Source: Haloferax elongans ATCC BAA-1513
GTDB taxonomy: Archaea > Halobacteriota > Halobacteria > Halobacteriales > Haloferacaceae
Direction of reading: 5' to 3'
DNA: 64,000 nucleotides
Assembly (NCBI RefSeq): GCF_000336755.1
Contig: NZ_AOLK01000015.1
Location: 520,806-584,805, forward strand
Positions 9,022 to 16,309 of the stretch are shown here, piece by piece. Every line of letters starts with the position of its first letter. The first letter of the stretch is position 1. Position numbers and translations under genes: made by a program. The notes beneath the pieces are model-generated. The model searched no databases. It saw only the letters and a list, made by a program, of their open reading frames with translations, and was not told where the DNA came from.

Positions 9022-9477
9022 TTACGACGTTCGGGGGTGACTACCGAGTTCCGCCAGCGCGCGGACGACGATGTGGGCCTCGACGAGGTCGCGACGTTCG
9101 ACCAGTGGATTCTCGGCGTCGTCGAGCACTTCGCGTGCCTCCGAGAGGAGTTTTCGCTCTTGTTCGGTCTGGTCTGGTTCGTCGCGGGTGGCGTTCAGAA
9201 GCGCCTCGAAATCCTCGCGGATACTGAAGTCAGCACGCGCGACGTTACACCGAGAAAGTGGGTGTGTCCCTAAATCGAGAACGAGTTCGGAGACGAGTTC
9301 CCAATCGCTCTCACAGAAGTGCAGCGTCACGTCACCGACGATATCCCGCCAAGCGATGGGGCCGGAGTTCTTCATGAGCAGCACCGCTCGCGGTGGCACT
9401 GCGATTCGTGCGACGGTCTTGGGGTCGTCGCAGAGACAGCACGGTTGCTCCGTCCTGCCGGTGTACATACCCGTCAT
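9022..9477 (-). CDS. Hypothetical protein, cysteine-containing N terminus
   Basis: A 151-residue acidic protein that I cannot assign to a family. It opens with a CCLCDDPKTVARIAVPPRA segment, where Cys-x-x-Cys-type residues followed by a short basic stretch look like half of a metal site, then a second Cys in FCESDWELVSELVLDLGTHPLSRC, so four cysteines could form one zinc site. The C-terminal half is helical and charged. Codon usage and acidity match genuine haloarchaeal genes, while the two overlapping plus-strand ORFs are rich in Arg and Ser and look like shadows. An internal start is possible. Its stop abuts the tandem repeat. Confidence 0.6.
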   Translation of the reverse strand: MTGMYTGRTEQPCCLCDDPKTVARIAVPPRAVLLMKNSGPIAWRDIVGDVTLHFCESDWELVSELVLDLGTHPLSRCNVARADFSIREDFEALLNATRDEPDQTEQERKLLSEAREVLDDAENPLVERRDLVEAHIVVRALAELGSHPRTS

Positions 9478-10010
9478 ATGGAGGCCAGAGAGATGTACTT
9501 TCGGTCCGAATCGACGCGGGACTCGCTCGTCGAGACATGCGTGTCGACGACAGAACTGAGACGTATGAGGTTCGACCGCCGGGGCAAGGCAGTCGAACCC
9601 GTTGGCAGCGGGAGGCGCGACCGGCTAACTGGCTGGCACTGAATCACGCATTAGGCTGGGCTGGATGTAACACAGTAGACGGTGTCAGTGGTCACGCCAA
9701 CTACGCATTTGTTGACTTCTCATAAATATCTTGTTCTACAAGACATAATACGACATATTGTGCACTATATATTCTAACAATAGGTAGAAAACCACCAATA
9801 TATGAACGATTGTAAATATCGGTGGTGAGTCAGGGTGCGGCCTAGAAGTAGAGGGCTAGCCTCCACACACCAGCCTTCGGGCCAAGAACTGTTCAAATAC
9901 CGGAGACTGGGGGCAAGAGGCTGGAAGCTGGAGACTGAGGACTAACCACTGCACCACCAAGAGAGCAAAGTCAGGGGCCACTGTTCGCCCCGTGTAGTGA
10001 GATTGCAGTA
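9478..10010. other. Gene-poor spacer with AT-rich core
   Basis: No convincing gene in 533 bases. The stretch 9700-9830 is much richer in A and T than the surroundings and holds two possible hairpins: CTTGT-TCT-ACAAG at about 9731-9743 and a larger one at 9791-9826. The right part (about 9899-9945) is full of short GGCTGGA/GAGACTG near-repeats. Overlapping ORFs in this stretch lack haloarchaeal protein composition. Confidence 0.6.
9791..9826. repeat. Inverted repeat (stem-loop)
   Basis: Arms ACCACCAATAT (9791-9801) and ATATCGGTGGT (9816-9826) pair at 10 of 11 positions around a 14-base AT-rich loop. It could be a transcript terminator or a scar of a mobile element; no terminal duplications were found. 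Confidence 0.55.
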
Positions 10011-10694
10011 CTAGCTTGATTCCAGTGCCGTCACCTGCGTTGCAGAGCGGCACGTCTCGATGAGTCCGCGAAGCTTCCCGTCGAAGTCGGTGTCGACGGA
10101 GACGAGCAACGCGAGTTCGCTCTCCACAGGAATCCTGACCACGAGCGCGTCCTCGAGTCCGAATGCGACAAATTCGGGGCCGCCAGTCGGTGAGTCCGCT
10201 AACACAGTCCCAAACTCTTCGTCGTCTTTGAATGCAGAGACGATTGCTTTCAGGGTTTCTGGGTCGTAGTTGTCGGATACCGTCGACGAGGCGAAGTTGA
10301 CCCACGTTTGGTTTGGCTCGCACCAGACGACTGCCCGAAGGTCGTCGTCGTAGGACTCTGCGAGCGACTCGACCAGTTCTGGGGCCGGGAACTCACCTCT
10401 CTCGACGATATTCAATTCTGCTTCTCGGTCCGATGCAACTCGTTCGTACGCAAGTTCTCCATGGTCAGTCAGTCCGTACAACCGACCTTTCTGCTGCGAT
10501 TCGGGAACAAGTAATTCCACGATGTCCCGGTCTCGAAGCTCGGAAAGTGCTCGCGATACGTGTGGTTGTGCGAGTCCAGTCTCCGTCGCTATTCGTGACG
10601 GAAGTCCAGAACCATGCTGGACGAGATACTCACACACTGCGAGTCTGTAGCGAGAACTTGCGATGTAGCCAGCCGAATCCCACGTTTCGGTCAT
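10011..10694 (-). CDS. Winged-helix transcriptional regulator
   Basis: A 227-residue DNA-binding protein. Residues about 12-80 form a winged helix-turn-helix of ArsR/MarR type: RYRLAVCEYLVQHG, then SRIATETGLAQPHVSRALSELRDRDIVELL as recognition helix and wing, followed by QQKGRLYGLTDHGELAYE. The remaining ~140 residues are an acidic domain that I cannot name, perhaps a ligand or dimer domain. Haloarchaea contain many such regulators without known targets. It is monocistronic; likely promoter elements lie at 10743-10777. ATG 10694 is the first start that includes the whole HTH. Confidence 0.8.
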   Translation of the reverse strand: MTETWDSAGYIASSRYRLAVCEYLVQHGSGLPSRIATETGLAQPHVSRALSELRDRDIVELLVPESQQKGRLYGLTDHGELAYERVASDREAELNIVERGEFPAPELVESLAESYDDDLRAVVWCEPNQTWVNFASSTVSDNYDPETLKAIVSAFKDDEEFGTVLADSPTGGPEFVAFGLEDALVVRIPVESELALLVSVDTDFDGKLRGLIETCRSATQVTALESS

Positions 10695-11008
10695 GGCGTG
10701 TCGTCCTCGCTGTTCGTTTTCATCATTGCTGACACGTCCCGTTTAACTATCGATTTTCGAGACGGGTATATTTTTCGTGGAATTCAAGACAAATCCATAC
10801 CACATTTATACAATATGTCACTTTGTCAGGAGGAGAGCCGAGAGTCCGCCCACAGTACGGTGATTGTTAAATGAGTTCTGAAATTCGAAATTTTGTCAAC
10901 CGAATGGTTGTTCAGTATCACCGGTGTGACCTGGTGTGAGTGCAGCCCTCCGGTAACATACATGTTAGCAAACGTACATTAGTGGAACACGCTGTAGTGT
11001 AAGGTGCA
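10695..11008. other. Spacer with promoters and a palindrome
   Basis: No gene recognised in about 310 bases. It contains an AT-rich block (GGGTATATTTTTCG, 10766-10779) suited as a promoter and the inverted repeat TAACAT-AC-ATGTTA at 10954-10967, which could be an operator for the doxX transcript to its right. Very short ORFs in it (for example from 10871) look random. Confidence 0.5.
10954..10967. promoter_or_regulatory. Candidate operator palindrome upstream of doxX
   Basis: TAACAT and ATGTTA are exact reverse complements separated by two bases, 104 bases before the doxX start codon. Symmetric sites of this size are typical for dimeric winged-helix repressors. Which protein binds is unknown. 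Confidence 0.4.
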
Positions 11009-11074
11009 ATGATATCCGATCCACTACAGCCAGCACAGCAGACAAACACCTTCGCGAGCGAGGTGGCGGCGTGA
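11009..11074 (+). other. Short upstream ORF overlapping the doxX start
   Basis: An ATG-initiated 21-codon frame ends in TGA at 11072-11074, overlapping the GTG start of doxX (11071) as GTGA. It could serve as a leader coupling translation into doxX. The peptide has no recognisable feature, and chance occurrence is quite possible in GC-rich DNA. Confidence 0.3.
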
Positions 11075-11502
11075 GCGTCCCAGTCCAATTCGCGTCTCCG
11101 ACGGCCGACATCGCGTTCCTGCTGGCGCGTGTGCTCTTCGGCGCGGTCATCGCGTTCATGGGCCTCAATCACTTCATGAACACTGACCAGATGGCCGGCT
11201 ATGCCGAGATGAAGGGCCTCCCGGCACCTCGCCTCGGTGTCGTCTTCTCCGGTGGGATGCTCGCCTTCGGCGGTCTCGGTATCGCGGCAGGCGTGCTTCC
11301 GGCGCTCGCTGCCGGTGCCATCATCCTCTTCTTGCTCGTCAGCACACCGATGTTCCACAACTTCTGGGCGGTACCCGAAGAGCAGCAAGAATCCGAGATG
11401 ACCAGTTTCCTGAAAAACGTCGTGATGCTCGGTGGCGCACTCGTCTTCCTCGCGCTCAGTACGGTCTCGTGGCCGTACGCGATTGGACTCACGATGTTCT
11501 GA
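11071..11502 (+). CDS. DoxX family membrane protein
   Basis: A 143-residue integral membrane protein with four hydrophobic helices, the DoxX fold. Family features seen are LLARVLFGAVIAFMGLNHFMN near residues 13-33, GLPAPRLGVVFSGGMLAFGGLGIAAG at 46-71 and a final helix ending GLTMF. DoxX proteins form part of thiosulfate:quinone oxidoreductase in some archaea, but most haloarchaeal members have no proven role and are often induced by stress or controlled by a nearby regulator. No DoxD partner is present. The start chosen is GTG 11071, because no in-frame ATG precedes the first helix. Confidence 0.85.
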   Translation: MSVPVQFASPTADIAFLLARVLFGAVIAFMGLNHFMNTDQMAGYAEMKGLPAPRLGVVFSGGMLAFGGLGIAAGVLPALAAGAIILFLLVSTPMFHNFWAVPEEQQESEMTSFLKNVVMLGGALVFLALSTVSWPYAIGLTMF

Positions 11503-11669
11503 CACCACCGAAACCCACGGTGTTCTGATACCACCGACAACCGAGCCAGAACGCTCCCCCACACTAGCGACCGAACTCGGGCGTCCCACCCGACCGACCA
11601 CACCTTCATCCCTCTACACTCCCCTTCCCCAAGCATGACTGACGCGACGACCACAATGGAGGCACCCTA

Positions 11670-12251
11670 ATGGAGGGGTCGCCGACCGACTTCGGGTCCG
11701 CTTACAGACTCCTGTCGGGAGCAGTTATCCCGCGCCCCATCGCGTGGGTGAGTACTCGCGACGACGGCGCAGACAACCTCGCACCGTACAGTTTCTTCAC
11801 CGTCGCCAGCATCGACCCGCCGATTGTCGTATTCGCGCCTGTCGGCCGCGGTGACGACCTGAAAGACACGCCACGAAACGCCATCGAACACGGCGAGTTC
11901 GTCGTCAACGTGGTCACTCGCGACCTCGTCGAACAGATGAACCAGACCGCTGCGACAGTCTCCGCCGATGTCGACGAGTTCGACCACGCAGGTATCGAGA
12001 AAGCCGAATCAACGGTCGTCGACGCGCCGCGCGTCGTCGATGCGCACGTCGCCTTCGAGTGTACGCTCCACGATACCGTCGAGATGGGGTCGTCAACACT
12101 CGTCTTCGGTGAAGTCGTCCACGCCCACGTCGCAGATGGCGTCTTGACCGACGGGAAACTCGACACGACGAAGCTCGAAGCGGTCGGACGCCTCGCCGGG
12201 AGTCAGTACGTTTACACGACAGACCGATTCGAACTCACGCGGCCGCCGTAG
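11670..12251 (+). CDS. Flavin reductase-like (FMN-binding split barrel) protein
   Basis: A 193-residue cytoplasmic protein of the flavin reductase-like family. The signature is clear at the N terminus: SGAVIPRPIAWVSTRDDGADNLAPYSFF followed by DPPIVVFAPVG, the loop that wraps FMN phosphate. The protein could supply reduced flavin to an oxygenase or act as an FMN-dependent reductase; no partner gene adjoins it. It starts at ATG 11670, after an unconserved 160-base spacer from doxX, and ends with a stop 40 bases before the next gene. Confidence 0.85.
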   Translation: MEGSPTDFGSAYRLLSGAVIPRPIAWVSTRDDGADNLAPYSFFTVASIDPPIVVFAPVGRGDDLKDTPRNAIEHGEFVVNVVTRDLVEQMNQTAATVSADVDEFDHAGIEKAESTVVDAPRVVDAHVAFECTLHDTVEMGSSTLVFGEVVHAHVADGVLTDGKLDTTKLEAVGRLAGSQYVYTTDRFELTRPP

Positions 12252-12291
12252 GCGGGAAGATTTATTTCTCGATGTTCTGTTCCTTCGGCTA

Positions 12292-12945
12292 ATGAGTGAC
12301 GTATCGCTGTCGAACGTGCTCTCTTTCCTCGATGTCGACGACCTCGCGACCGTCGTCGAGCGAGTACGTGCTCGACGCGGTGAGCGAACCAAGCGAGTCC
12401 ACCGCGACGGCCGGACGTTCCTCTTCGTCGCGCCGGAAGGAGAGAAGCAACCGACGGAGGTCGTCTGGGTCGATATCGCAGCCGAGTTCGACACGAAGAC
12501 GGTCGAGGTGTTCGCCGAGCGCTGCGACTCGCGTGGCGTCTCCGGGACGCTCCTCACGACAGGTGATGGGGACGAGGCCCGGGAGACGCTGGCGAGAGCC
12601 TTCGCAACCGAAGAACAATTCGAAGAGCCCGAAGACGAAGAGGCGGAACCGGAACTCGCGGTCGACCCCGAGGACGTCGAGACGCCGATTACGCTCGAGA
12701 CGCTCGACAACCTCGTCGAGGCGCTGGAAGAACTCGAACTCGACGAGGACGTCATCGACGAGTATCACGAACCGCACGAACCCGAGTTCGAAGAGGTGCT
12801 CAACGAAATCGACGCGGAAGAGGAGGGGGAAACCGCGACAGCCGACACGTCCGAATCGGGACTCGGACTGACGACGCTTCTCCTCGTCGCGGTCGTGCTC
12901 GTCATTCTCGTCGGCGGGGCACTGGTTGTACTCGGCATTCTCTGA
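12292..12945 (+). CDS. Hypothetical acidic protein with C-terminal membrane anchor
   Basis: A 217-residue protein without a family I can name. Residues 1-105 look like a compact alpha/beta domain (VWVDIAAEFDTKTVEVFAERC), 105-180 are extremely rich in Glu and Asp, and a single transmembrane helix lies at the very C terminus (LTTLLLVAVVLVILVGGALVVLGIL region, about 192-216), so the domain would be held at the inner face as a tail-anchored protein. The TATA-like TTTATT at 12262-12267 stands about 28 bases before ATG 12292, suiting a leaderless transcript. Confidence 0.7.
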   Translation: MSDVSLSNVLSFLDVDDLATVVERVRARRGERTKRVHRDGRTFLFVAPEGEKQPTEVVWVDIAAEFDTKTVEVFAERCDSRGVSGTLLTTGDGDEARETLARAFATEEQFEEPEDEEAEPELAVDPEDVETPITLETLDNLVEALEELELDEDVIDEYHEPHEPEFEEVLNEIDAEEEGETATADTSESGLGLTTLLLVAVVLVILVGGALVVLGIL

Positions 12946-12979
12946 AGGCTATTCGTCGCTTATTCGTCGCACCTCTCAC

Positions 12980-13408
12980 TCAGTGGCGTCGAGAGGCGAT
13001 ATCGTCGATTCGGCGGAGTGCCACCGCACAGACTGCTGCGTAGGGCGCAGCATACAGCGGAATCTCGAATGCGACTTCACATTGCTCGACACCGGCCGGT
13101 TTCACTCGGTGGCCGGTCGCAGGGACGCCAGCGACGCGCCACGTCCAGCGGTGGTCTCGACACGTCTCGATGACGAACGGAATCCACGCACCGGCAACCT
13201 TGACTTCGCCGCGCGTTCCCTCCTCGATTGCTCCCTCGACGCCCCGAACCGCCGAGACAGATGGTCCCCACTCAGGCCAGTGAGCAACGTTGACGAGAAC
13301 GTCCCACACCTCGTCGAGCGGCGCGCCGACGACGCGAGCGACGACGAACCGCCGACCATCGGGTGTCTGCTCGATTCGCGGGCGTCGACCTGATATCACA
13401 TTCATCAA
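12980..13408 (-). CDS. SRPBCC (START-like) family protein
   Basis: A 142-residue protein with the SRPBCC/polyketide-cyclase fold that makes a deep hydrophobic ligand cavity. The family features are VVGAPLDEVWDVLVNVAHWPEWGPSVSAV at about residues 25-53, followed by the strand pairs GTRGEVKVAGAWIPFVIE and RWTWRVAGVPATGHRV. Ligand and function are unknown. The C terminus is convergent with the hypothetical gene at 12292, 35 bases apart. Confidence 0.75.
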   Translation of the reverse strand: MMNVISGRRPRIEQTPDGRRFVVARVVGAPLDEVWDVLVNVAHWPEWGPSVSAVRGVEGAIEEGTRGEVKVAGAWIPFVIETCRDHRWTWRVAGVPATGHRVKPAGVEQCEVAFEIPLYAAPYAAVCAVALRRIDDIASRRH

Positions 13409-13514
13409 CCTAGTATGGTAATAAGTCGTAATATAACATGGGCGAAACCTTTACATAGAAACCGAGTTAGGTGATACCAAGATGCACACAAACCACTCCG
13501 CACACTCACGAACC

Positions 13515-13607
13515 ATGAAAGACGTCAGCCACACGCCGCCAGCAGGCGAGAGCGTCACCAACGTCTGGGAACGAGGAAACGAAGCAGAAGCAAACGCAGA
13601 CGACTGA
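13515..13607 (+). CDS. Small 30-residue ORF
   Basis: A short acidic ORF from ATG 13515 to TGA 13607 beginning MKDVSHTPP and ending NAEANADD. Composition (Asp, Glu, Ala rich, few basic residues) is that of haloarchaeal proteins, and a TATA-like CTTTACAT lies at about 13450. It stands alone between divergent and co-directional genes. I cannot assign a function; it could also be non-coding. Confidence 0.4.
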   Translation: MKDVSHTPPAGESVTNVWERGNEAEANADD

Positions 13608-13762
13608 CAGACCGATATAAACTGAGAAACCCAACGCAAACGACTGGAAAGCTGAACGCAGGCGAATAAGAACCCGAACACCAGCGACGAACCTTGTACC
13701 GGCCGTCGTCTCCACGAGCCCTGTCGTGGGGCATCCTTCTCCGTTCGAACCAAATCAGCGCG

Positions 13763-13820
13763 CAGTGACGACGTTCCGTCTCCGCGAAGCCCAGTGACGA
13801 CGTTCCGTCTCCGCGAAGCC
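13763..13820. repeat. Perfect 29-base tandem duplication
   Basis: Two identical 29-base units, 13763-13791 and 13792-13820, each beginning CAGTGACGACGTTCCG and ending CGCGAAGCC, lie 74 bases before the mvaD start. Perfect identity points to a recent slippage or duplication. Confidence 0.9.
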
Positions 13821-13862
13821 GAATCACGTCGGCCGACCCGCTATTTCGATACCTATCGGGAC

Positions 13863-13869
13863 GTTTAAC
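13863..13869 (+). promoter_or_regulatory. TATA-like box of mvaD
   Basis: TTTAACC centred about 28 bases before ATG 13894, the spacing expected when the transcript starts at or next to the start codon. Position-based inference. Confidence 0.5.
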
Positions 13870-13893
13870 CCCCAGTCCAACGGGCGTTCGAAT

Positions 13894-14868
13894 ATGAAGG
13901 CTACCGCCAAGGCTCACCCGATTCAGGGCCTCGTGAAGTATCACGGGATGCGAGACACGGAGCGCCGAATGCCGTACCACGACAGCATCAGCGTCTGCAC
14001 GGCACCGAGCCACACGAAGACGACGGTCGAATTCCTCCCCGACGCCGACGAAGACGTCTACGTCATCGGCGGCGAGGAAGTCGACGGACGCGGTGCGGAG
14101 CGTATCTGCGCCGTCGTCGACCGAGTCCGCGAGCTGGCCGGGTTCGACCACCGGGTTCGACTGGAAAGTGAGAACTCCTTCCCCTCGAACATCGGATTTG
14201 GGTCGTCGGCGTCCGGGTTCGCCGCCGCCGCGATGGCCCTCGCCGAGGCGGCCGACCTCGACGTGACGCGTCCCGAAATCTCGACTATCGCCCGCCGCGG
14301 GTCGGCGTCTGCCGCCCGCGCCGTCACGGGTGCGTTCTCGCACCTCTACGCGGGGATGAACGACACTGACTGTCGCTCCGAGCGCATCGAGACCGACCTC
14401 GAAGACGACCTGCGCATCGTCGCCGCACACGTCCCGGCCTACAAAGAGACCGAACAGGCTCACGCCGAAGCGGCGGACAGCCACATGTTCCAAGCGCGGA
14501 TGGCGCACATGCACGCCCAGATAGACGACATGCGTGACGCGCTGTACGACGCCGACTTCGACGCCGCTTTCGAACTCGCCGAACACGACTCGCTGTCGCT
14601 CGCGGCGACGACCATGACCGGCCCCGCGGGATGGGTCTACTGGCAACCACGCACTATCGCCGTCTTCAACGCCGTCCGCGAACTGCGTACCGAAGAGGAG
14701 ATTCCGGTCTACTTCTCGACCGACACGGGCGCGAGCGTCTACATCAACACGACCGAGGAGTACGTCGACCGCGTCGAGGAAGTCGTCGCCGACTGCGGCG
14801 TCGAGACTGACGTGTGGAGCGTCGGCGGTCCTGCCGAAGTCCTCGACGAGTCCGAAGCGCTGTTCTGA
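13894..14868 (+). CDS. mvaD: Phosphomevalonate decarboxylase
   Basis: Enzyme of the archaeal mevalonate route to isopentenyl units, needed for all membrane lipids and quinone tails. The 324-residue protein is a GHMP-superfamily decarboxylase; the ATP-binding glycine/serine loop FPSNIGFGSSASGFA is at residues about 97-110, and the N-terminal KAHPIQGLVKYHGM replaces the usual APSNIAVIKYWGK of classical diphosphomevalonate decarboxylases. In Haloferax volcanii the equivalent enzyme was shown to decarboxylate mevalonate 5-phosphate, with isopentenyl phosphate kinase acting afterwards; by similarity the same activity is expected here. ATG 13894 is supported by a TATA-like box about 28 bases upstream. 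It is followed after 83 bases by an NDH-like gene. Confidence 0.88.
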   Translation: MKATAKAHPIQGLVKYHGMRDTERRMPYHDSISVCTAPSHTKTTVEFLPDADEDVYVIGGEEVDGRGAERICAVVDRVRELAGFDHRVRLESENSFPSNIGFGSSASGFAAAAMALAEAADLDVTRPEISTIARRGSASAARAVTGAFSHLYAGMNDTDCRSERIETDLEDDLRIVAAHVPAYKETEQAHAEAADSHMFQARMAHMHAQIDDMRDALYDADFDAAFELAEHDSLSLAATTMTGPAGWVYWQPRTIAVFNAVRELRTEEEIPVYFSTDTGASVYINTTEEYVDRVEEVVADCGVETDVWSVGGPAEVLDESEALF

Positions 14869-14951
14869 CACCGCGACGCGACGGTCTGACTCGCTCGCGT
14901 TGATTTTCTGCTGCCGTCACCCTCATTTCTCTCGGCTCCTACGTCACGGTC

Positions 14952-16085
14952 ATGCGCGTCCTCGTACTCGGCGCAGGATATGCTGGCCTGACACTCGCCC
15001 GCGACCTCGAACGCCGACTCCCGGCAGCCGTCGAGTTGACCGTCGTCAACGACTCGCCCTTCCATCTCGTACAGCACGAAGTCCACCGCGCGATTCGTCG
15101 CCCGTCTGTCGCCGACGCTATCGAAGTGCCACTCGACGAGGCACTCGACCGCGCCGAAATAGTCGTCGACCGCGTGACCGACATCGACAGAACGAGTCGC
15201 CGGGTCCACCTCGCCGACTCTGACCCACTCGACTACGACTACTGCGCGGTCTGTCTCGGCGCGACCACCGCGTACTACGACATTCCGGGCCTCGAATCCC
15301 ACGCGATTCCCCTCAAATCCTTGGACGACGCGGCAGCAATCCGCGCTCGCTACTTCGACGCCTGCGACGACGGCGGCCGAGTCGTCGTCGGCGGGGCCGG
15401 TCTCTCGGGTATCCAAGTGGCCGGTGAACTCGCGACACTCAGCGCCGAAGAAGACGCACACACCGATATCGTCCTCGTCGAGCAGTTAGACACCGTCGCA
15501 CCCTCGTTCCCGGAAGCGTTCCAGCGTGCGGTTCGAGACGAGTTACTCGACCGCGGCGTCGAGATTCGAACCGAGACGACCATCGAGTCCGTGAGCGCGT
15601 CGACCGTCGAGACCGATACCGGCGACCTCGAGTACGAACTGCTCGTCTGGGCTGGTGGACTCGCCGGGCAAGACGCGATGGGAGCCGATAGGCCCACCGT
15701 CCGCGCCGACCTCCGTCTCGACCGGCGAACCTACGTCGTCGGCGACGCTGCCCGGGCTATGGATGCCAACGGGGAGCCAGTCCCCGCGAGTGCCTCTGCG
15801 GCAATCCGCGAAGCGAAAATCGTCGGCGAAAATATCGCGGAACAGGTCGCCCACGAACAGGCAGGAGACATCGGGGACTTCCCACCGCGGCCGCGACAGT
15901 ACCGGTTCGACGTCCCCGGCTGGATTGTCTCTGTCGGCGACGGGGCTGTTGCCCAGGTCGGCCCGAGCATCTTCTGTGGGAGTGCGGCGAAGGCGATGAA
16001 AGCGACCGTGGGAGCAGGCCACCTCACGTCGGTCGGTGCTATCTCGAAGGCGGCCGAACTCGTCGAAGAGGAATTGAACAGCTAA
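14952..16085 (+). CDS. FAD-dependent NADH dehydrogenase (NDH-2-like)
   Basis: A 377-residue flavoprotein of the type II NADH dehydrogenase/sulfide-quinone reductase group. It opens with the FAD dinucleotide motif VLVLGAGYAGLTLARDLE (residues 3-20), has a second NAD-binding Rossmann motif RVVVGGAGLSGIQVAGELATL (about 144-164) and the C-terminal FAD motif RRTYVVGDAARAMDANG (about 256-272). Such enzymes oxidise NADH at the membrane surface and reduce menaquinone without pumping protons. The cysteines of sulfide-quinone reductases are not arranged as expected, so NADH is the better donor guess. Confidence 0.82.
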   Translation: MRVLVLGAGYAGLTLARDLERRLPAAVELTVVNDSPFHLVQHEVHRAIRRPSVADAIEVPLDEALDRAEIVVDRVTDIDRTSRRVHLADSDPLDYDYCAVCLGATTAYYDIPGLESHAIPLKSLDDAAAIRARYFDACDDGGRVVVGGAGLSGIQVAGELATLSAEEDAHTDIVLVEQLDTVAPSFPEAFQRAVRDELLDRGVEIRTETTIESVSASTVETDTGDLEYELLVWAGGLAGQDAMGADRPTVRADLRLDRRTYVVGDAARAMDANGEPVPASASAAIREAKIVGENIAEQVAHEQAGDIGDFPPRPRQYRFDVPGWIVSVGDGAVAQVGPSIFCGSAAKAMKATVGAGHLTSVGAISKAAELVEEELNS

Positions 16086-16146
16086 TCGAAACGTTTCGGC
16101 CGGGACAGAGGCGACCACACCGGATTTGCGGCTGTCGCGATGGTGG

Positions 16147-16155
16147 TTTTTATCC
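16147..16155 (+). promoter_or_regulatory. TATA-like box before the leader ORFs of the histidine kinase
   Basis: TTTTTATCC lies about 30 bases before ATG 16182, a spacing suited to a leaderless start on that ATG rather than on the kinase ATG at 16309. Confidence 0.45.
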
Positions 16156-16181
16156 GGTTCCGATTCTTTCGGCCGTACAAG

Positions 16182-16309
16182 ATGGGACGGTCGAGTGGCG
16201 CAGCCCGAAAACGAGACGGTGTGAGGTCGTCGCTCCAGTGAGCGGTGTGAGTTCGACGAGTAGTATCAACACGGTGAACGATGCGGTGCCAATGAGTATC
16301 GACGTCTGA
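16182..16309 (+). other. Two short ORFs chained into the histidine kinase start
   Basis: ATG 16182 opens a 19-codon frame ending in TGA 16239-16241; GTG 16238 overlaps that stop and opens a 23-codon frame ending in TGA 16307-16309, which overlaps the kinase ATG 16309 as TGATG. Stop/start overlaps at both joints suggest translational coupling through a leader, but neither peptide has recognisable features. Confidence 0.35.

Noticed and set aside
9478-10010. Insertion sequence remnant
   Set aside because: No transposase fragment and no matched terminal repeats with target duplication; only low GC and hairpins.
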